Positions 49,534-58,903 are shown, numbered from the stretch's first letter. The stretch is DNA of 64,000 nucleotides from Brevibacterium paucivorans (GCF_016907735.1 NZ_JAFBCP010000001.1:806001-870000); one strand, 5' to 3'. Numbers and translations are program-made. Notes: generated by a model not told the origin, from the sequence alone.

Positions 49534-50718
49534 TCACAGCTGATTCAACACGTTACGCACGCACGTATCCCACGTAAAGCTCTGTGCGTGTAGCACGCCG
49601 GCTTGTCCCATGCGTTCACGTTCGTCCGGGTCACTGAGCAGTTCCGTGATGGCGCGTGCCAACCCAACGTGATCGCCAGGTTCGAACAACACCCCGGTTT
49701 CACCGTCGACCACCACACTGGGCAACCCACCCACCCGGGAGGCGACAACACACGCCCCACTGGCTGCCGCCTCGGCGGCAACGAACCCAAACGACTCCGA
49801 ACGCGACGGGACAATCACCAGATCAGCCCGGCGGTACCACGTGACGAGTTCGTGGGGAGGCACGGGCGGGGTGATGTCGACACCGTCAGACACACCCAGC
49901 TCAGTGGCGAGGCGCTCAAAATCCTGGGTGTCAGGGCCTCCGGAGCCACCCCCTAAGAACTCCACGCGCACGTTCATGCCGGCCTGGCGCAGTTCGGCGA
50001 GCGCGCGCATCATGATGTCGGTGCCTTTGATGTATTGCATGCGGCCCACACACACCAGGGTGTGGGGGCTGGCAGGCGCGCTGGGCAGGCGAGCGTCCCC
50101 CGGCTCCCCTGTTTCACACGTTTCATCGGGCGTGAAAATCTTGTGGTTCACGCCAGGTTGGGCAACCACAATGCGTGCGTTCGGGTCCAACAGTTCACGC
50201 ATGGCGCGCGCTTCCAGCGGAGTGTTCGCCACCAGCAGGTGAGCGTCGCGGGCAATCTGAGCTTCGGCCTCGAGGCGTTGGGCAGGTTCCAGGCTGGTTC
50301 CCGTGTCGCGGTTTTTCACCGCCCCGATCGTATGGAAGCTCACCACGACCGGCTTTCGTGAAGCGCTACTGTCATTGCTCATCAGGGCCGTCTGCGCTGA
50401 GATCCAGTAGTGCGCCCACACCCAATCGGCGTCGCGATATTCCGGTGTGCGTGCCAGCTGTGCGGCCAGTTCAGTCATGTGTTGCGGAAGGTCGTCCTTG
50501 CCGGTCGCACTCACGCGCAGATGCCGCACCTCGAACTGGTCCCGTGTGACGCTATCTGGCCCGTCCCATGCGGGGTCGGCAGTAAAAATCGTGACCTGAT
50601 GGCTGAGGTCGCATAGGACTCGGGCGGTGTTCGTCACGTAGACGTTGAGTCCCCCTGCATCGCCCTGGCCGGGCTGGGCAAGTGGGGAGGTGTGAAGAGA
50701 GAGGATAGCAACGCGCAC
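49534..50718 (-). CDS. mshA: D-inositol-3-phosphate glycosyltransferase MshA
   Basis: A 394-residue GT4 glycosyltransferase that joins GlcNAc from UDP-GlcNAc to inositol-3-phosphate, first step of mycothiol synthesis. MshA hallmarks: QPGQGDAGGLNVYV near the N-terminus, HTIGAVKN, and EX7E region SRSESFGFVAAEA. GTG 50718 has no clear ribosome site. Gene order mshA-ybjN-gpmA matches mycobacteria. Confidence 0.94.
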   Translation of the reverse strand: MRVAILSLHTSPLAQPGQGDAGGLNVYVTNTARVLCDLSHQVTIFTADPAWDGPDSVTRDQFEVRHLRVSATGKDDLPQHMTELAAQLARTPEYRDADWVWAHYWISAQTALMSNDSSASRKPVVVSFHTIGAVKNRDTGTSLEPAQRLEAEAQIARDAHLLVANTPLEARAMRELLDPNARIVVAQPGVNHKIFTPDETCETGEPGDARLPSAPASPHTLVCVGRMQYIKGTDIMMRALAELRQAGMNVRVEFLGGGSGGPDTQDFERLATELGVSDGVDITPPVPPHELVTWYRRADLVIVPSRSESFGFVAAEAAASGACVVASRVGGLPSVVVDGETGVLFEPGDHVGLARAITELLSDPDERERMGQAGVLHAQSFTWDTCVRNVLNQL

Positions 50719-50742
50719 GTTTGAAGTGTATCGGTCAGTGCG

Positions 50743-51057
50743 TCAGCGCCCGCGGTATCGCGGATCCACCGCGCGCAGTGCTTTACGGACATCGGCGAAG
50801 TACACCCCGGCCGCCACAATACCTAAAAGTGTCACGAAGGGGATTCGAATGTGCATAGGTGGCAGAGCAATGAACGCCAGGGCCGATGCAACACCCAAAA
50901 TTCCTGACCAGAACACTCGCGTTCGTTTACCAGCAGCGTTGTAGACCTCTTGCGAGTACCGAAGCGAGTCGATGAACGCGAAAAGCTGGAAAACAAACGC
51001 TGCCACGGTAAGGAGCAGAAAAATAAGCGACTGAAGATTGCCGAGTGCCTCAAGCAT
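50743..51057 (-). CDS. DUF2516 membrane protein
   Basis: A 104-residue protein with three hydrophobic helices and the DUF2516 ending (VYFADVRKALRAV). Found throughout actinobacteria near mshA/ybjN; function unknown. It lies 24 bp upstream of mshA on the same strand. Confidence 0.82.
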   Translation of the reverse strand: MLEALGNLQSLIFLLLTVAAFVFQLFAFIDSLRYSQEVYNAAGKRTRVFWSGILGVASALAFIALPPMHIRIPFVTLLGIVAAGVYFADVRKALRAVDPRYRGR

Positions 51058-51086
51058 GGATGCCAGTTTACCTTTTACTTGTGGAG

Positions 51087-52205
51087 TTACTCGTCGAGTT
51101 CGGGTAGCACGTCGTTTGCCGCGTCTTCCGTCATACCAGCTGCCGACATCAAGTCGTTCGCAAGCGGACGGAGCAACAAAACGAGCGTTTCATCGTGCCG
51201 GTCGGTCACAAAGTCAGCTTTAGGACTCAAGGTGCGGGCGACCTCGGTCAGGAACTTTTCAGCAGGAACCCGGGACGTTCCACGACGCAACGCGATCCGC
51301 AGCATGGCAGCGCCTTCACCCAACTGCTCAATGGGGTGGGCGACGCCCGGACGTTTTTCGCCGGTAGCGGTCATCGCGACGACTCGGCGCGCAACCACAC
51401 GTACCAGACGCATGGCACGGTCAGCGTATTCGCACGCCCTGGCCAGGCGGGTAACCTCAGCGGCGTACCGGCGTGAACGCGCGTTGATTCGGGTCGCTTC
51501 CTGGGACACGCTGATCGACGTTCTCCACGAATCGACGAACGCTTGGCTTTCGCGCGCACGCTCAAGAACACGTTGAGCTAAATCAGCGTCGGCAGTGCGC
51601 AGTGCTTTCGCGGTTCCTTTGAGCAAGACCGAGATTTCGTACAGAAGGTTAGCGGCTCGGTTTCGTGGCCGTTTACGCGCATCCGACGGAACGATCAGTG
51701 CCATCAAAATCGCAATTACTGCCCCCACGATCGCGTCGACCGTGCGGTCAAAAGGTTTGGTGGCAATGGACATGGGGACGGCCACCACGTACACGGCCTG
51801 GATTGCGATTTGGTTGACGAACAGGGCACCCGAATTCAGGATGTTCCCCACAACCAGCCCGGCGAAAATCACCACCGCGATCTGCCAGACCCCGATACCG
51901 AACATGTGGACCAGAATTTCGCCCACCAATACGCCCAGGGTAGCTCCCAAACCAATCTCAATGGATCGGCGCAAACGTTTGTCAGCCGTGACACCCGTCC
52001 CAATGACAGCGGCAACAGCGGCCAAAAACGGAGCAGGGTGGCCAAGAACATAGTGACAAAACGCGTACCCGCTGGTGGCTCCGATCACCACCTGGAAAAT
52101 CTGGCTGGAGTTCTCGATTGCGCGAAGCCCACCTAATCGGACGCGCACTCCGAGTGCCCCACTGAGACGCCTATAAAGGGGCTTCTTTGTGCTAGCCTGC
52201 GTCAT
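51087..52205 (-). CDS. FUSC/aromatic-acid-exporter-like membrane protein
   Basis: A 372-residue protein with an N-terminal six-helix FUSC (ArAE-like) half (about 30-165) and a cytoplasmic helical C-terminal half rich in Arg/Ala. Related to YhfK/PET-type exporters of small aromatic acids; substrate unknown. ATG 52205 has GAAGGGGTG upstream. Divergent from pepN. Confidence 0.8.
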   Translation of the reverse strand: MTQASTKKPLYRRLSGALGVRVRLGGLRAIENSSQIFQVVIGATSGYAFCHYVLGHPAPFLAAVAAVIGTGVTADKRLRRSIEIGLGATLGVLVGEILVHMFGIGVWQIAVVIFAGLVVGNILNSGALFVNQIAIQAVYVVAVPMSIATKPFDRTVDAIVGAVIAILMALIVPSDARKRPRNRAANLLYEISVLLKGTAKALRTADADLAQRVLERARESQAFVDSWRTSISVSQEATRINARSRRYAAEVTRLARACEYADRAMRLVRVVARRVVAMTATGEKRPGVAHPIEQLGEGAAMLRIALRRGTSRVPAEKFLTEVARTLSPKADFVTDRHDETLVLLLRPLANDLMSAAGMTEDAANDVLPELDE

Positions 52206-52296
52206 TTTCACCCCTTCCTCGCTCAAGTCTAGTCGACTCTTCAACACGCACTTGGAAAAATGTGGCAAGGTGAGGAGAGCTGATAACGGAGGACAC

Positions 52297-54921
52297 ATGA
52301 CCACAAATCTGAAACGCAGTGAAGCTGCCACCCGATCCGAACTACTGGCTACTCACAGCTACACGGTGCACCTCGACATTACTTCGGCGCCGGACCTCGC
52401 GAAAAAGACATTCACATCAACGTCGACTGTCGTTTTTGACGCGCACCAGGACGCTGACACGTTCATCGATTTCATCGCAGACTCCGTCAGCGAGATCACC
52501 ATCAACGGGCAGTCTCTGGACCCGGCAAAAAACTTCGACGGCGCCCGGGTGACATTCCCCGTCACGGCAGGCTCCAACACCCTCACCGTCACAGGGCAAG
52601 CCATCTACTCAACAAGCGGTGAAGGCATGCACCGCTTCGTCGACCCGGCTGATGACAAGATCTACCTGTACACACAGTACGAACCCACGGACGCCAGGCG
52701 CGTATTCGCCAACTTCGACCAGCCTGACCTCAAAGCGACGTTCACGTTTTCAGTGACGGCGCCTCAGGATTTCATCGTCCTCAACAACACCGCGCCCACG
52801 GAATCGCAGGCAACCACCCCGGAAGTCGCACCGACAGCGGAAGCCGCGACGACCTCGGCGGTCACCCACGAATTTGCCTCCACGGAACGCATGTCCACCT
52901 ACATCACTTGCGTGTGCGCAGGGCACTACGTGGGAGCGCACGACACATACACGCGCGGCGACCTGACAATCCCGTTGAGCGTGTACGTGCGCGCGTCTCT
53001 GGCCGAAAGCATGGATGCCGACAACATCTTCACCGTCACCAAACAGGGACTGGACTTCTACCACGACAACTTCGAATTCCCGTATCCGTGGGGCAAGTAC
53101 GACCAGATTTTCGTGCCCGAATACAACCTGGGGGCCATGGAAAACCCGGGCTTGGTGACCTTTGTCGACTCGTTCATCTACCGCGATGCCGTCACCCGCA
53201 CCGAATACGAATCGCGCGCGAACGTGATCCTGCACGAAATGGCGCACATGTGGTTCGGCGACTTGGTCACCATGCAGTGGTGGGACGACCTGTGGTTGAA
53301 GGAGTCGTTCGCCGACTACATGGCGTCGCTCGCCCTGACCACCGCAACCGAGTTCACCGACGGCTGGGTGACCTTCGCTCTGCGTCGCAAGGACTGGGCG
53401 TACCGCCAAGACCAGTACCCCACGACCCACCCCATCGTGGCCGACATTCCCGATGTCGAAGCCGCCCGGCTCAACTTCGACGGGATCACCTACGCCAAGG
53501 GAGCTTCGGTTCTCAAGCAACTGGTCGCGTTCGTGGGACTGGACGCTTTCATGGCCGGCTCCCGCGACTACTTCGCAAAGCACGCGTTTGGCAACACCAC
53601 GCTGGTGGACTTCCTTGACGCGCTTGAAGCGCGCACGGATGGCCGCGACGTGCGTGCTTGGGCCGACGCATGGCTCGCCACAACGGGCGTGAGTGAAATC
53701 AGCGTCGACGTCGAAACCGATGACGCGGGCACCATCACCAAGGCCACCGTTTCACAGAGCAACACCGGACCCCAGGTGGTTCGCCCTCACACATTCACGC
53801 TTGCCGGTTTCAATCGCCAACGCAGTGCCATGCACCCAACGGAAACATGGAAGGTCGACTTTGACACCGCCTCGGCGGACCTTCCTCAGCTGGTGGGCAC
53901 CAAGCGCCCCGACCTTCTTCTGCCCGGCCACGGTGACGACGATTTCGCCAAAATGCGTCTGGACGAAGCCTCAACGGCACACGCGTTGCACAGCGTGACC
54001 AAGTTGCCTGACGCGCTGGATCGAGCGGTCGTGTGGTCTGCTTTGACGAACGCGATGCGCGACGGCTCGCTGAGCGTGAGCTCCTTCGTTGACGCGTACG
54101 CTCGTTCGCTGGGTCGTGAACGGCATGCAGGCATCAACGCCGGTCTGCGCGCCCAGGCGCTCACAGCGGTGAAGTTGTGGACAACGGATGTCAATGGCAC
54201 GCTCAGCACGATCCTGGGTGCGGCTTTGGACGCGCTTGAGAGCGCTGAACCAGGCTCAGATACCCAGCTCAACCTGGCAGAAGTCGTCCTCATTTTTGTT
54301 GCGCATTCGGCGACCGTCGTGACCCCCGGTCCCGAGGTCGTCGCGGCTCGCGACTTCGCCTCCCGCGTTCTGGCGTCCGGAACCACGCTTGAGGGTTACG
54401 GCCTGAAGGTAGACAACGCCTTGAAGTGGAAGGCGCTCATTTCGCTGGTGGTTTTGGGCTGGGCCGATGAAGAAGATATTGCCGCCCAGGAGTCCCGCGA
54501 CCGCACTGATTCCGGTGTGATGCAGGCTCGGACAGCGCGTGCGGCCCGGTCGCTCCCGGTGGCAAAAATGCGTGCCTTTGAGGCGGTCACGTCTGACACG
54601 TCGCTGTCAAACAGTTCGCTTTCGGCCACGGTCGCTGGGTTCACGTCCCCTGTGGCCACCCCGATTCTTGAACCGTTTGTGGACCAGTACTTTGAGCAGC
54701 TTGAGTCGTTCTGGACTACCCGGTCGAACGAAATCGCCAAGCGATTGGTGCTGGGACTGTACCCGTCGTGGTCGACGCGGCGTGAGCACGTAGCGCAGTG
54801 TACTGATGCGTGGCTGAGCGAGCACGGCACTGCTCCGGCTGCTCTGCGCAGGCTCGTCACTGAACTGGGTGATGACACGCACCGAGCGATCCGCGTGCAG
54901 GGAGCCCAAGCGTCGCTCTGA
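52297..54921 (+). CDS. pepN: Aminopeptidase N (M1 family)
   Basis: An 874-residue zinc aminopeptidase removing N-terminal residues from peptides. GAMENPG substrate motif and zinc site HEMAHMWFG with downstream WLKESFADY are intact, followed by the ERAP1-like C-terminal helical domain. ATG 52297 with CGGAGG upstream. A Thr/Ala/Glu-rich insertion (about 168-190) is not typical but is probably a surface loop. Confidence 0.95.
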   Translation: MTTNLKRSEAATRSELLATHSYTVHLDITSAPDLAKKTFTSTSTVVFDAHQDADTFIDFIADSVSEITINGQSLDPAKNFDGARVTFPVTAGSNTLTVTGQAIYSTSGEGMHRFVDPADDKIYLYTQYEPTDARRVFANFDQPDLKATFTFSVTAPQDFIVLNNTAPTESQATTPEVAPTAEAATTSAVTHEFASTERMSTYITCVCAGHYVGAHDTYTRGDLTIPLSVYVRASLAESMDADNIFTVTKQGLDFYHDNFEFPYPWGKYDQIFVPEYNLGAMENPGLVTFVDSFIYRDAVTRTEYESRANVILHEMAHMWFGDLVTMQWWDDLWLKESFADYMASLALTTATEFTDGWVTFALRRKDWAYRQDQYPTTHPIVADIPDVEAARLNFDGITYAKGASVLKQLVAFVGLDAFMAGSRDYFAKHAFGNTTLVDFLDALEARTDGRDVRAWADAWLATTGVSEISVDVETDDAGTITKATVSQSNTGPQVVRPHTFTLAGFNRQRSAMHPTETWKVDFDTASADLPQLVGTKRPDLLLPGHGDDDFAKMRLDEASTAHALHSVTKLPDALDRAVVWSALTNAMRDGSLSVSSFVDAYARSLGRERHAGINAGLRAQALTAVKLWTTDVNGTLSTILGAALDALESAEPGSDTQLNLAEVVLIFVAHSATVVTPGPEVVAARDFASRVLASGTTLEGYGLKVDNALKWKALISLVVLGWADEEDIAAQESRDRTDSGVMQARTARAARSLPVAKMRAFEAVTSDTSLSNSSLSATVAGFTSPVATPILEPFVDQYFEQLESFWTTRSNEIAKRLVLGLYPSWSTRREHVAQCTDAWLSEHGTAPAALRRLVTELGDDTHRAIRVQGAQASL

Positions 54922-54994
54922 CGTGTTGAACCTAGAGCGCCCACAGTGCGGACGCTTCTGTGACATACGCGACACTACGCTTTACTAAGCATTC

Positions 54995-55984
54995 ATGAGC
55001 ACCTCAAGCATGAATCCTCAGGAGCAGCGTAGTGCCCGCGTTGCCGTCACGGTTTTTCCGGCCCTGGTTGTAGTGGCTGGCGTCTTCGGGTTTTTGTTGC
55101 CCGAGGTCGTTACTCCGCTGGCCCCTTCCGTCACCTGGCTCCTGGGTGGGGTCATGTTCTTCATGGGGCTGACGCTCACCGTTCCGGACTTCACCCAGAT
55201 CGTGAAGAAGCCATGGATTGCGATTGTGGGTGTCGTAGCTCAGTACCTGTTCATGCCACTGGCTGGCTGGCTCGTTGCGGTGCTTTTGGGGTTGCCTCCT
55301 GAGCTTGCTGCGGGTGTCATCTTGGTGGGGTGTGCTCCGGGTGGTACGGCGTCGAATGTGGTCACGTATTTGGCTCGCGGTGACGTCGCACTTTCGGTGT
55401 CGGTCACCACTTTGTCCACGTTGATTGCGCCTTTGGCAACACCTGCTCTTACGCTCATGTTTGCGGGTCAGTACATGGACGTGAGTTTTGCGACCATGAT
55501 GATGTCGATCGTCAAGACCGTGCTTGTTCCTGTCATCGCAGGTGTTGTCATCCGTGTCCTTGCGGACAAGTTCATTCAGAAGATCAGCCCTGTTCTGCCG
55601 TGGCTTTCGGCCTTGACAATTGCACTCATCGTGGCAGTTGTTGTGGGCGGTTCGGCCGACAAACTGGTAAGCGCAGGAGCGACCGTTTTGCTGGCTGTTG
55701 TGTTGCACAACTCGATTGGACTGGCCGTTGGTTTCGCCACGGGTGTGGCAGTTGGCTTGTCGTCGACTCAGCGTCGCGCGCTCACCTTTGAGGTGGGGCT
55801 CCAGAACTCTGGGTTGGCAGCGACCTTGGCGACGACGTACATTTCGCCTTTGGCCGCTCTGCCTGGCGCGGTGTTCAGCGTGTGGCACAACGTATCTGGT
55901 GCGATACTGGCTGCGATCTTCGCCCGCCAGCCCGTCGAAGTCACCCCACGCGAAACGAAGTCAGAAATTACGTCTGAGGCCTAG
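54995..55984 (+). CDS. Bile acid:sodium symporter (BASS) family transporter
   Basis: A 329-residue protein with 9-10 helices. Signatures: GVMFFMGLTLT, GCAPGGTASNVVTYLARGD and FEVGLQNSGLA. BASS proteins carry organic anions such as pantoate or 2-keto acids in bacteria; substrate unknown. Its TAG lies in CCTAGA, the target site of the adjoining transposon. Confidence 0.9.
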   Translation: MSTSSMNPQEQRSARVAVTVFPALVVVAGVFGFLLPEVVTPLAPSVTWLLGGVMFFMGLTLTVPDFTQIVKKPWIAIVGVVAQYLFMPLAGWLVAVLLGLPPELAAGVILVGCAPGGTASNVVTYLARGDVALSVSVTTLSTLIAPLATPALTLMFAGQYMDVSFATMMMSIVKTVLVPVIAGVVIRVLADKFIQKISPVLPWLSALTIALIVAVVVGGSADKLVSAGATVLLAVVLHNSIGLAVGFATGVAVGLSSTQRRALTFEVGLQNSGLAATLATTYISPLAALPGAVFSVWHNVSGAILAAIFARQPVEVTPRETKSEITSEA

Positions 55985-55985
55985 A
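55980..55985 (+). repeat. Target-site duplication CCTAGA, left copy
   Basis: CCTAGA directly before the left inverted repeat; an identical copy follows the right one at 58904-58909. It fits the NCTAGN target described for IS481. It contains the stop codon of the BASS gene. Confidence 0.8.
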
Positions 55986-56888
55986 TGTACTGACCGGGGA
56001 CGTTGGTCAATCGGGAGATGGGCGGCTGGTAGTCGCAGGCCGTGTGCGGCCGGTGGTGGTTGTAGTGGTGGAGCCAGTCAGTGAGTGCGTCGCGACGCTC
56101 CTGCTCACTGGTGTAGCAGCGAGCGTAAGCCCATCCGTCGGCCATTGTGCGATGGAAGCGTTCGACCTTGCCGTTGGTTTGCGGCCGGTAGGGGCGGGTC
56201 CACTTCGGGGTGATGGACAGCGCCTCGCAGGTGTCGCGCCACAGGTGCGAGCGGTAGGCACCGCCATTGTCTGATAAGACTCGTTCGACAGTGACGCCAC
56301 GATCGGTGAACCACTCGACCGCACGGTGTGGATGAAGGCGTACCCGAGCTTGGGATCGCGCCACTTGTTCTTCGGCTTGTCGGGGGTGGCGGAACGGTTC
56401 TTCTCTCCTTGGCGGCAGCCCACGTAGCGCCAGCCACCGCCATCGGGGATGTTCCCGAACTTCTTCACGTCTACATGGACGAGGGAGCCAGGGTAGCGGT
56501 GTTCGTACCGGCGAACTAGCTAGCCAGTGGCGCGGTCGAGGTAAGCAAGTCGGTTCAATCGAGCCGAGCGCAGGATGCGGTGCACGGTCGATGGAGCGAC
56601 ACCGACGCGCACGGCGAGCTGAACCGGTCCTTCTCGCAGTCTCATTCGCAGGCTGATACAGCGCTTCGTGACCGCGAGCGATGTCTTGGTCGGTGAGTTC
56701 TTCGGGCGCGAGGACCTGTCCTGCATGGACTCGCCGGACACATAGCGGTCGCCCCAACGCTTCACGGTGGGCCACGACACCTGGAACCGGGCTGCGATCT
56801 CGCTGATCGGCCATCCTTCGTCGACGACGAGGCGGGCGACCTTGAGTCGGTGGCGAGGTGTGAGAGCGGCGTTCGCGTGCGTCGTCAT
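55981..56888 (-). pseudogene. IS481-family transposase, inactivated
   Basis: The N-terminus MTTHANAALTPRHRLKVARL with its HTH is intact to residue 122. A TAG at 56520-56522 then replaces what should be Glu (RATG-stop-LVRRYEH). Reading continues in frame (HVDVKKFGNIPDGGGW) to GYAFIHT, where an internal deletion near 56320-56326 has removed roughly 25-30 codons (the DDHSR region) and shifted frame. The last part (AVEWFTDRGVTVERVLSDNGGAYR, GKVERFHRT) is intact in another frame. The start overlaps the permease stop by 4 bases. Confidence 0.9.
55986..56008 (+). repeat. Transposon left terminal inverted repeat
   Basis: Starts TGTACTGACCGG. It matches the reverse complement of 58881-58903 in 18 of the first 20 bases. 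It overlaps the 3' end of the transposase gene. Confidence 0.85.
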
Positions 56889-57637
56889 CGGACCGGCTCC
56901 CACTGGAAGCGCCACCGGCCAACGAGAGCAGCGACGGCGAGTACAACGCACAGAAGAAACACCGGCATGATCATGGCGGCTAGTGGGTCGCCGTCCCACG
57001 CCTGTTGAGCGGCTTCGACGAACCAACGGACGGGTGAATACTTAACGATCTGCTGAATCGCCGACGGCATCGCCGCCAATGGCGTAAAGGCTCCGGATGT
57101 GAGCATGAGCAGGATCATGAGCACGTTCCCTATGCCCGTAGCGGCAGTGGCGGACGGATAGAGCGCAGCAAGCGCGCAACCCACTGCGAGGAAGGTGCTG
57201 AGCCCGATGAGGCACACAGCCAGGACACCTGGAACGTGGCTAGGCATGGGCACCCCGAAAACCCCGATCCCAATCGCCAAAGCGGTGAGCATGCCCGCAA
57301 TACCTACGACGAAGTGCACGGTGAGGCTCGCTACGATGAAGGTGGAACGACGCAGCGGCGTAAGACTCAGGCGTCGGAGTGCGCCCGTGTCACGAAGGGT
57401 CAGCATCGCCACGGGCACCTGGAGGACCCCGGTCATGGCGAGAACAAGAGAGGCGAAGGCGGGCAGGGTCGCATCGAGGAATCCCCGTCCACCGAACTCC
57501 GGTCGCGGATCGTTACCGAAGATCATACCCAGGGCCAGCACCAAAACCGGCGCGAAACCGAAAGAGAAGAACAGGCCTACAGGGTCGCGGCGCTGGGAGC
57601 GCCATAGGGCTTTGAGAAGGGCTCGATATGCGTTCAT
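56885..57637 (-). CDS. ABC-2 type permease (transposon cargo)
   Basis: A 250-residue membrane protein with six predicted helices and an ABC-2 pattern (GFLDATLPAFASLVLAMTG, MLTSGAFTPLAAMP, YSPVRWFVEAAQ). With the preceding ATPase it should form an exporter. Substrate unknown; this class includes drug, peptide and lipid exporters. Starts with a 4-base overlap with the ATPase gene and overlaps the transposase start by 4. Confidence 0.88.
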   Translation of the reverse strand: MNAYRALLKALWRSQRRDPVGLFFSFGFAPVLVLALGMIFGNDPRPEFGGRGFLDATLPAFASLVLAMTGVLQVPVAMLTLRDTGALRRLSLTPLRRSTFIVASLTVHFVVGIAGMLTALAIGIGVFGVPMPSHVPGVLAVCLIGLSTFLAVGCALAALYPSATAATGIGNVLMILLMLTSGAFTPLAAMPSAIQQIVKYSPVRWFVEAAQQAWDGDPLAAMIMPVFLLCVVLAVAALVGRWRFQWEPVR

Positions 57638-58563
57638 GCCGCCTGCTCCTCGGTGGTGATGTGTCGACCGGTGAGGGCCAGGAAGACGTCTTCAAGGCCG
57701 GGGGTCGTCGTGCTCATGCTCGTTACGGTGATGCGGTGTGCCGCCAGTGCAGCAAGGACGCCCTGCAGCCCGTCCGCAGTGCCGCGGATGGTCAGTTCCC
57801 GTCCCTCTGTTCGAGCGCTGGTCACGCCAGGAACTCCGTTGAGGTCGAACTCTGCGCTAGGCGACGCCGACAGGATGAGCTTCGCCGTGGTTTCGCCGGC
57901 GTGTTGCTGGATGAGGGAAGCCACTGTGTCCAAAGCAACCAACCGGCCGTGGTCGATGATGGCTACACGGTCGCATAGCCGTTCGGCCTCCTCCATGTAG
58001 TGGGTTGTGAGAACGACCGTTGCACCGCTATCGCGGACGTGCTCGACGGTGTCCCACATGTTTCGACGTGACTGAGGATCGAGAGCGGTGGTGAGCTCGT
58101 CCAAGAAAGCGAGCTGGGGACGGTTGATCAAGGCGAGGGCGACGAACACTCGTTGACGCTCCCCACCCGAGAGCCTGTCAACGCGGGCGTTGGCCTTGTC
58201 CTTGATCCCCAGATCCGTCAACAGTTCGCGCCAAGGCCGCGGACGCTCGTAAAAGGCGGAGTAGAGCTCGAGGGCGTCCTGCACAGTGAGGCGAGGTGGC
58301 AGGGCCGCGCTTTGCAGCTGGACCCCAATTTGCTGAGCCAACGAGTGCTGGTCCTTGATGGGGTCGCAGCCGAGCACCTCGACGCGCCCAGACGAGGGGC
58401 GGTCCAGTCCTTCCAGGCAGTTCAACAGGGTCGTCTTACCAGCACCATTCGGGCCCACGACCCCGAAGATCTCTCCTTCGCGGACCTTGAAGGAGACGTC
58501 TTCGAGGGCAGTGAAGCTGCCGAAGTTGCGGCTGACAGCCGCACAGCTCACGACATTCTTCAT
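57634..58563 (-). CDS. ABC transporter ATPase (transposon cargo)
   Basis: A 309-residue DrrA-like ATPase: Walker A GPNGAGKTT, signature LSGGERQRV, Walker B LAFLDELTTALD, switch His in TTHYMEEAERL, then an extended C-terminal domain (about 215-309). The D-loop reads ELTTALD where most relatives have EPTTGLD. It overlaps abrB upstream and the permease downstream by 4 bases each, so the three are cotranslated. Confidence 0.93.
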   Translation of the reverse strand: MKNVVSCAAVSRNFGSFTALEDVSFKVREGEIFGVVGPNGAGKTTLLNCLEGLDRPSSGRVEVLGCDPIKDQHSLAQQIGVQLQSAALPPRLTVQDALELYSAFYERPRPWRELLTDLGIKDKANARVDRLSGGERQRVFVALALINRPQLAFLDELTTALDPQSRRNMWDTVEHVRDSGATVVLTTHYMEEAERLCDRVAIIDHGRLVALDTVASLIQQHAGETTAKLILSASPSAEFDLNGVPGVTSARTEGRELTIRGTADGLQGVLAALAAHRITVTSMSTTTPGLEDVFLALTGRHITTEEQAA

Positions 58564-58808
58564 CCCTCATCACCCTCTGAGTCCACGGGGGTCTGATGGC
58601 CAGGCATCGCCTGCATGACGATCTGATCGAGCGTCTCCTGGCGCATCAAAGCGATCCCTTGGTTCGCGTCAGCGAGCAGGAGCAGGGTGTCGCCCGGGTG
58701 AATATCGAAGAGCTCCCGCGCGCCCTTGGGGATGACGATCTGTCCCTTGGGGCCGACCTTGACCGTCGCGGCGTACTTGCCCGGTGGGGGCGTTTGATCC
58801 ATGTCCAT
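58560..58808 (-). CDS. AbrB/SpoVT-type DNA-binding regulator (transposon cargo)
   Basis: An 82-residue protein with a swapped-hairpin SpoVT/AbrB domain (about 12-58: TVKVGPKGQIVIPKGAREL, PGDTLLLLAD) and an acidic tail. First gene of the transposon operon; ATG 58808 has AGGAGG 6 bases upstream. Such regulators usually bind inverted repeats at their own promoter, and a 19-bp perfect one lies directly in front. Confidence 0.9.
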   Translation of the reverse strand: MDMDQTPPPGKYAATVKVGPKGQIVIPKGARELFDIHPGDTLLLLADANQGIALMRQETLDQIVMQAMPGHQTPVDSEGDEG

Positions 58809-58812
58809 GCTG

Positions 58813-58861
58813 ACCTCCTGGTTGGTGCCACAAGTATAACAAGTGGCACCAACCAGGAGGT
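58813..58861 (-). promoter_or_regulatory. Promoter and 19-bp inverted-repeat operator of the transposon operon
   Basis: Arms ACCTCCTGGTTGGTGCCAC (58813-58831) and its exact complement (58843-58861) flank an 11-bp spacer. On the minus strand the spacer holds TATACT, a good -10 box; on the plus strand it reads TATAAC. Each outer arm contains AGGAGG, the downstream one being the ribosome site of abrB. Likely autoregulatory operator of the AbrB-like protein. Confidence 0.75.
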
Positions 58862-58880
58862 GACCTCACGGCATGTAGTC

Positions 58881-58903
58881 AATCAACGTGTCCGGTCAGT
58901 ACA
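58881..58903 (-). repeat. Transposon right terminal inverted repeat
   Basis: Reads TGTACTGACCGG inward from 58903; 18 of the first 20 bases match the left repeat. Confidence 0.85.

Larger units (their letters stand above)
55986..58903. mobile_element. IS481-family transposon carrying an AbrB-regulated ABC transporter
   Basis: A 2,918-bp unit bounded by inverted repeats beginning TGTACTGACCGG and flanked by a 6-bp direct repeat CCTAGA. On the minus strand it carries, in order, an AbrB-like regulator, an ABC ATPase, an ABC-2 permease and an IS481-family transposase gene, each overlapping the next by 4 bases. The transposase is broken. By eye its DNA is more GC-rich than its surroundings. IS481 elements with cargo are known (for example a chloramphenicol exporter in Corynebacterium IS5564, from memory); whether this cargo is described I cannot check. 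Confidence 0.85.

Noticed and set aside
55004..55888. 294-codon minus-strand ORF
   Set aside because: Antisense to the BASS transporter, composition is that of a shadow frame.
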